This document shows, piece by piece, positions 6,519-8,739 of a DNA stretch of 8,739 nt. The notes below the pieces were generated by a model. That model made no database searches and was not told the origin of the DNA. It saw only the letters and a program-made list of their open reading frames with translations. Each line of letters starts with the position of its first letter. Position 1 is the stretch's first letter. The DNA is taken from positions 1 to 8,739 of the forward strand of contig CALMDI010000059.1 of assembly GCA_937864975.1 (NCBI GenBank), read 5' to 3'. Origin of the DNA: an uncultured Chloroflexota bacterium (lineage in GTDB: Bacteria > Chloroflexota > Anaerolineae > Aggregatilineales > Phototrophicaceae). Position numbers and translations under genes: made by a program.

Positions 6519-7943
6519 ATGAAACGATTTGCGCTGATGTTGGTCTTAACCAGTCTCGCGCTGGTGATCGCGGCGCCGCTCGCGGCGCAAACCGTGACGC
6601 CGGACGTATCGCAGCCGCCATCCATTAGCGTCTCCGACCAGCTTTCGCTGGATGGCGTCGTCACGGTGGCGAGCGTTTTCAGCCCGCAGCCGGGCTGGAT
6701 CGCCATTCACGCCGATAACAACGGCGCGCCCGGCGCGGTCGTCGGCATCATGAACGTGCTCGGCGGTCTCAACGAGAATGTCCCGGTCGGCATCGACGTG
6801 CTGGGGGCAACGCCGACGCTGTGGGTAATGCTGCACGTCGACGACGGCACGATTGGCGAATACGAGTTCGACGGGCAGAGCGGCTTCGACAATCCGGTGT
6901 CGGCAGACGGTCAGGTCGTGATGCAGTCGTTCAACGTCACGGCGATTCGCGTGTTCGACCAGCGGCTGACGAACGATACCGCCGCCGTCGCGTCCACCAT
7001 TTCGGCGCAGGGCGGCTGGATGGTCATTCACGCCGACAACAACGGCGCGCCCGGCGCGGTTATCGGCGCGTGGCTGTTGCAGCCCGGCACCTCGCCCGCG
7101 ACGCGCGTGCTGCTCGACCCGGCGGGCGTCACGCCCATCCTATGGGCGATGCTCCACGTGGACGACGGCACGCTCGGCGTGTATGAGTTCGACGGACAGA
7201 GCGGTCTCGACGCCCCGGTGAGCGTGAACGGTCAGGTGGCGACCGCGTCGTTCAACGCGACGGCGCAGGATGTTGTCGTGACCACGGCGAATACGCCGCT
7301 CGACAATCCCAGTAACGCGCTCCCCTTTATCAGCGCCTTCAACCAGGACGCGCAGGGGGACGGCGTGATGTCGACCTTCGTCGTCAACAGCGTCCTTTCG
7401 GTGGGTCCCGGTTGGACTGAAGTTCACGCGGATAACGGCGGGCAGCCCGGCAAGTCGCTCGGCAGCACGCCCGTTCCCGACGGCGAGAGCGCCAACGTCC
7501 AGATACAGTTGAACGCGGCGGCGGACATCACCGCCCCGCCGACGACGCTGCCGGCGGTCGTGTGGCCTATGCTGCACACGGACGACGGCGAGATCGGCGT
7601 CTACGAATACCTGAGGCATCCGGGCATTGACCTGCCGGTCGTCGTCAACGGCGCGATTGTGACCTATCCGGTGTCCATCGTGCCGCCCGACCCGCTGCCG
7701 ACGCTGACCCCGGAAGCGACCGTCGAAGCAACCCCCGAAGCAACGCCGGACGCCACCGACGAGCCGGAGGAAACCGCCGAGGCGACCGACGTTCCCACGG
7801 CGGAAGTGACCGACGTACTGGAAACGCCGGAAGCGACGGAGCCACCCGTGGACGTGACGGTTACGGTGGAACCACCAGTCGATGTTACCCCCCCGGTCGA
7901 GCCTCCCATCGACGTGACGGTGGAGGTCACGGTCGAAGCCTAG
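6519..7943 (+). CDS. Secreted protein with three DUF7282-like repeats and a Thr/Pro/Glu tail
   Basis: This is a 474-residue protein. Residues 1-23 are a signal peptide (MKRFALMLVLTSLALVIAAP, cleavage near LAA-Q). Three repeats follow at about 35-139, 147-246 and 280-385. Each carries GW-x(3)-HADN-x-G-x-PG (58-72, 165-179, 297-311), MLH-x-DDG (104-110, 211-217, 351-357), a YEF or YEY, and a closing PV-x(3)-G strand. This pattern resembles DUF7282-type beta domains found in archaeal and Chloroflexota surface proteins; no activity is known. The third copy is the most diverged. The end (about 393-474) is a low-complexity stalk of TPEAT and PPVDVT units with no LPXTG or membrane helix, so the anchor, if any, is not visible. 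The ATG at 6519 with AGGAG 8 bases upstream is preferred. A GTG at 6510 also has GGAGG 8 bases upstream and would add only three residues before the signal peptide. The gene is divergent from the SH3b gene and followed by a terminator-like hairpin. Confidence 0.9.
   Translation: MKRFALMLVLTSLALVIAAPLAAQTVTPDVSQPPSISVSDQLSLDGVVTVASVFSPQPGWIAIHADNNGAPGAVVGIMNVLGGLNENVPVGIDVLGATPTLWVMLHVDDGTIGEYEFDGQSGFDNPVSADGQVVMQSFNVTAIRVFDQRLTNDTAAVASTISAQGGWMVIHADNNGAPGAVIGAWLLQPGTSPATRVLLDPAGVTPILWAMLHVDDGTLGVYEFDGQSGLDAPVSVNGQVATASFNATAQDVVVTTANTPLDNPSNALPFISAFNQDAQGDGVMSTFVVNSVLSVGPGWTEVHADNGGQPGKSLGSTPVPDGESANVQIQLNAAADITAPPTTLPAVVWPMLHTDDGEIGVYEYLRHPGIDLPVVVNGAIVTYPVSIVPPDPLPTLTPEATVEATPEATPDATDEPEETAEATDVPTAEVTDVLETPEATEPPVDVTVTVEPPVDVTPPVEPPIDVTVEVTVEA
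6621..7673 (+). repeat. Three intragenic domain repeats, first two recently duplicated
   Basis: Copies lie at about 6621-6935, 6957-7256 and 7356-7673. The first two are in exact register at 321 bases (107 codons). Positions 6704-6739 and 7025-7060 differ at one base in 36. Copies one and two also share MLHVDDGT and YEFDGQSG. The third copy is set 132 codons further on and is much less alike, so an old duplication was followed by a more recent one or by gene conversion. Confidence 0.8.
7692..7940 (+). repeat. Low-complexity coding repeat (TPEAT / PPVDVT tail)
   Basis: The 3' end of the gene encodes short units such as TPEAT, EATP and PPVDVT or PPIDVT, three of the latter between residues 442 and 467. 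It is a flexible acidic, Thr/Pro-rich stalk of the kind common at the ends of Chloroflexota surface proteins. The units vary in codons, so it is not a simple DNA microsatellite. Confidence 0.75.
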
Positions 7944-7973
7944 CAGTCAATGGTGCTGGTTAGCTTGACGTAT

Positions 7974-8127
7974 TCCCCCACCCCAAACCCCTCCCCCACA
8001 AGGAGGGAGGGGCTTTTGAGAACGCTTCTGGACTCCCCTCCCTCTTCATGGGGGAGGGCGCTCAGGGGGTCAGCGCCTTCAGCGCTGACCGGAGGCAGCG
8101 AAGCTGCCCCCGCGCGGGGGTGGGGGA
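7974..8127. repeat. Composite palindromic element of nested hairpins
   Basis: Outer arms TCCCCCACCCC (7974-7984) and GGGGTGGGGGA (8117-8127) are an exact 11-base inverted repeat. Between them are four hairpins: 7988-7995 with 8005-8012 (8 bp), 8036-8042 with 8052-8058 (7 bp), GGTCAGCGC 8068-8076 with 8082-8090 (9 bp, 5-base loop) and GGCAGC 8094-8099 with 8103-8108 (6 bp, GAA loop). No coding potential and no clear target-site duplication are visible. It resembles a small non-autonomous palindromic repeat that has settled behind a gene. Confidence 0.6.
7988..8017 (+). terminator. Probable intrinsic terminator of the three-repeat protein gene
   Basis: CCCCTCCC (7988-7995) pairs with GGGAGGGG (8005-8012) over a 9-base loop, followed by CTTTT (8013-8017) and preceded by AAA. 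It lies 45 bases after the TAG. It forms the first hairpin of the larger composite element. Confidence 0.6.
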
Positions 8128-8173
8128 TAATCGCAGCATCGACAGCTAGTCATTTCATAAACTGAACAGTGCG

Positions 8174-8203
8174 AAAGGGCGTAATAAGTAATCGCGCCCT
8201 TTT
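8174..8203. terminator. Intrinsic-terminator-like hairpin
   Basis: AAAGGGCG (8174-8181) pairs perfectly with CGCCCTTT (8195-8202) across a 13-base A/T-rich loop, ending in a TTTT run (8200-8203). The A-run on the other side makes it usable in both directions. No gene lies within 200 bases upstream except the already terminated one, so it may be a backstop or the 3' end of an unseen short transcript. Confidence 0.55.
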
Positions 8204-8216
8204 GATTCAGGCAAAA

Positions 8217-8245
8217 TTGGTGAGTGTTTTATGAGAAACTATAAA
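8217..8245 (+). promoter_or_regulatory. Sigma-70-like promoter far upstream of the ferritin-like gene
   Basis: TTGGTG (8217-8222) and TATAAA (8240-8245) are separated by exactly 17 bases, the -10 matching at five of six positions. It lies in a locally A/T-rich patch directly after a terminator-like hairpin. The predicted start near 8252 would give a leader of about 320 bases before the ATG at 8574, or a separate short RNA. Confidence 0.5.
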
Positions 8246-8493
8246 AGGATTTTTGAACTCCATAGTCGTCTTTCACGGTTTCAGTCCTGAATCCGCGGAT
8301 CGATTTTTGAGCCAGCGCCGGGCGCTTTCTTTCGCCTGCACAGGTATCCACGAAGCCTTCGGCATCGCACACCGTCAACCTTCAATAATCCCCATCTCCC
8401 ATTTGGCTGCATCAAGACATCATGACGAGCGCGCGGGATAAATGCGGCGCGCATAAATCCAATGCCAGCGTCCGCGGCGTAATGTACTGCGAA

Positions 8494-8539
8494 CCTGTGC
8501 ACAGGGTTTTGCCACGGCAGTTGCCGCGGCGCGGCAGTT
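8494..8539. promoter_or_regulatory. Operator-like palindrome and direct repeats before the ferritin-like gene
   Basis: CCTGTGCACAGG (8494-8505) is a perfect 12-base palindrome. Just after it, CGGCA-GT-TGCCG (8515-8526) is a small hairpin, and CGGCAGTT recurs at 8532-8539, 17 bases from its first copy. They lie 35-80 bases upstream of the start codon, a usual place for a regulator site. A possible extended -10, TGCTAAGAT at 8551-8559, follows. Confidence 0.35.
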
Positions 8540-8573
8540 CCATCGCAAATTGCTAAGATGAAAAGAGGCTACC

Positions 8574-8739
8574 ATGCAGTCCATGTCCCGTCGCAGCCTC
8601 CTCAAAGCCGGAACCGTGCTTGGGGGTGGCGCACTCGTCAGTTTCAATACGCTGTTTGGCTTCAGCCGCGTGCTGGGGCAGGAGATGGCGGACGACGACC
8701 TCCAGACCATTCTCAACGTCGCCTCCACGGCAGAACTCT
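8574..8739 (+). CDS. Tat-exported ferritin-like domain protein, N-terminal part, cut by window edge
   Basis: Fifty-five open codons run to the window edge. The start MQSMSRRSLLKAGTVLGGGA is a twin-arginine signal: SRRSLLK at residues 5-11, then a glycine-rich mildly hydrophobic segment to about residue 24. After a probable cleavage near LGQ, the mature part begins DDDLQTILNVASTAEL. That helix is typical of the first helix of secreted ferritin-like (Ferritin_2-type) proteins of Chloroflexota and relatives. Metal ligands lie beyond the edge and cannot be checked. The ATG at 8574 has GAGG 5 bases upstream; the in-frame ATG at 8583 would be 14 bases away and so is less likely. The Tat signal implies folding, perhaps with metal, before export. 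The Tat signal is clear; the family call is less certain from so short a piece. Confidence 0.75.
   Translation, partial: MQSMSRRSLLKAGTVLGGGALVSFNTLFGFSRVLGQEMADDDLQTILNVASTAEL

Larger units (their letters stand above)
8204..8573. other. Gene-free stretch of about 370 bases upstream of the ferritin-like gene
   Basis: No convincing coding region is found on either strand. A 62-codon plus-strand frame from a TTG at 8253 lacks a properly spaced ribosome site and resembles nothing I know, and the minus-strand frames look random. The stretch holds a promoter-like pair at 8217-8245, a 12-base palindrome at 8494-8505 and a repeated CGGCAGTT at 8515-8539. It may be a long leader, a small-RNA gene or decayed sequence. 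Confidence 0.5.

Noticed and set aside
7692..7940. TPEAT/PPVDVT tail as a sortase or membrane anchor
   Set aside because: No LPXTG-type motif, hydrophobic helix or basic end follows; the protein simply stops in the acidic stalk.
8253..8441. Small plus-strand ORF (62 codons, TTG start) after the 8217-8245 promoter
   Set aside because: Ribosome-like AAGGA is only 3 bases from the TTG, the sequence has no recognisable feature, and codon choice does not look like that of the neighbours. Kept only as part of the gene-free stretch.

Overview
The window is GC-rich and gene-dense. It most resembles a Chloroflexota genome (Anaerolineae-like): exported proteins with Thr/Pro/Glu-rich stalks, SH3b and PPC modules, a DUF7282-like repeat protein, a Tat-exported ferritin-like protein, and intergenic G/C-rich palindromes. 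That assignment is inference from protein style. There is no rRNA, tRNA or marker gene to settle it, and no CRISPR array, transposase or phage gene.

Layout. Positions 1-651 (-) hold the N-terminal part of a GT4-type glycosyltransferase that runs off the left edge. A 250-bp gap carries repeat fragments and a promoter for a small one-helix DUF3592-like membrane protein (902-1288, +). Two hairpin-forming repeats separate it from a convergent MocR-type GntR/aminotransferase regulator (1477-2988, -). Divergent from the regulator is a HEAT-repeat, single-pass membrane protein with a large external part (3189-4532, +). It converges through a long inverted repeat on a secreted mosaic protein of two SH3b domains, a helical domain, a PPC domain and an Excalibur-like domain (4606-6342, -). 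Divergent from that is a secreted protein with three copies of a beta-rich repeat and a Thr/Pro/Glu tail (6519-7943, +). A 630-bp gene-free stretch follows, with a composite palindromic element, two terminator-like hairpins, a good promoter-like sequence and small operator-like palindromes. The Tat-signal start of a ferritin-like protein (8574-, +) runs off the right edge.

How the genes relate. 3189-7943 is a block of three cell-envelope genes, arranged convergent then divergent, so they are not one operon. The most interesting observation is that the two convergent genes, otherwise unlike each other, share an unnamed helical domain of about 110 residues. It occurs twice in the HEAT membrane protein and once in the SH3b protein, with nearly invariant spacing C-x(9,10)-Y-x-[LV]-P-x(17,18)-N-x(16)-C. 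This suggests a previously undescribed disulfide-stapled extracytoplasmic domain, perhaps a ligand-binding or partner-binding module. Function is unknown. The MocR regulator is the only transcription factor in the window and shares an intergenic region with the HEAT protein gene, so it may control that gene, itself, or both.
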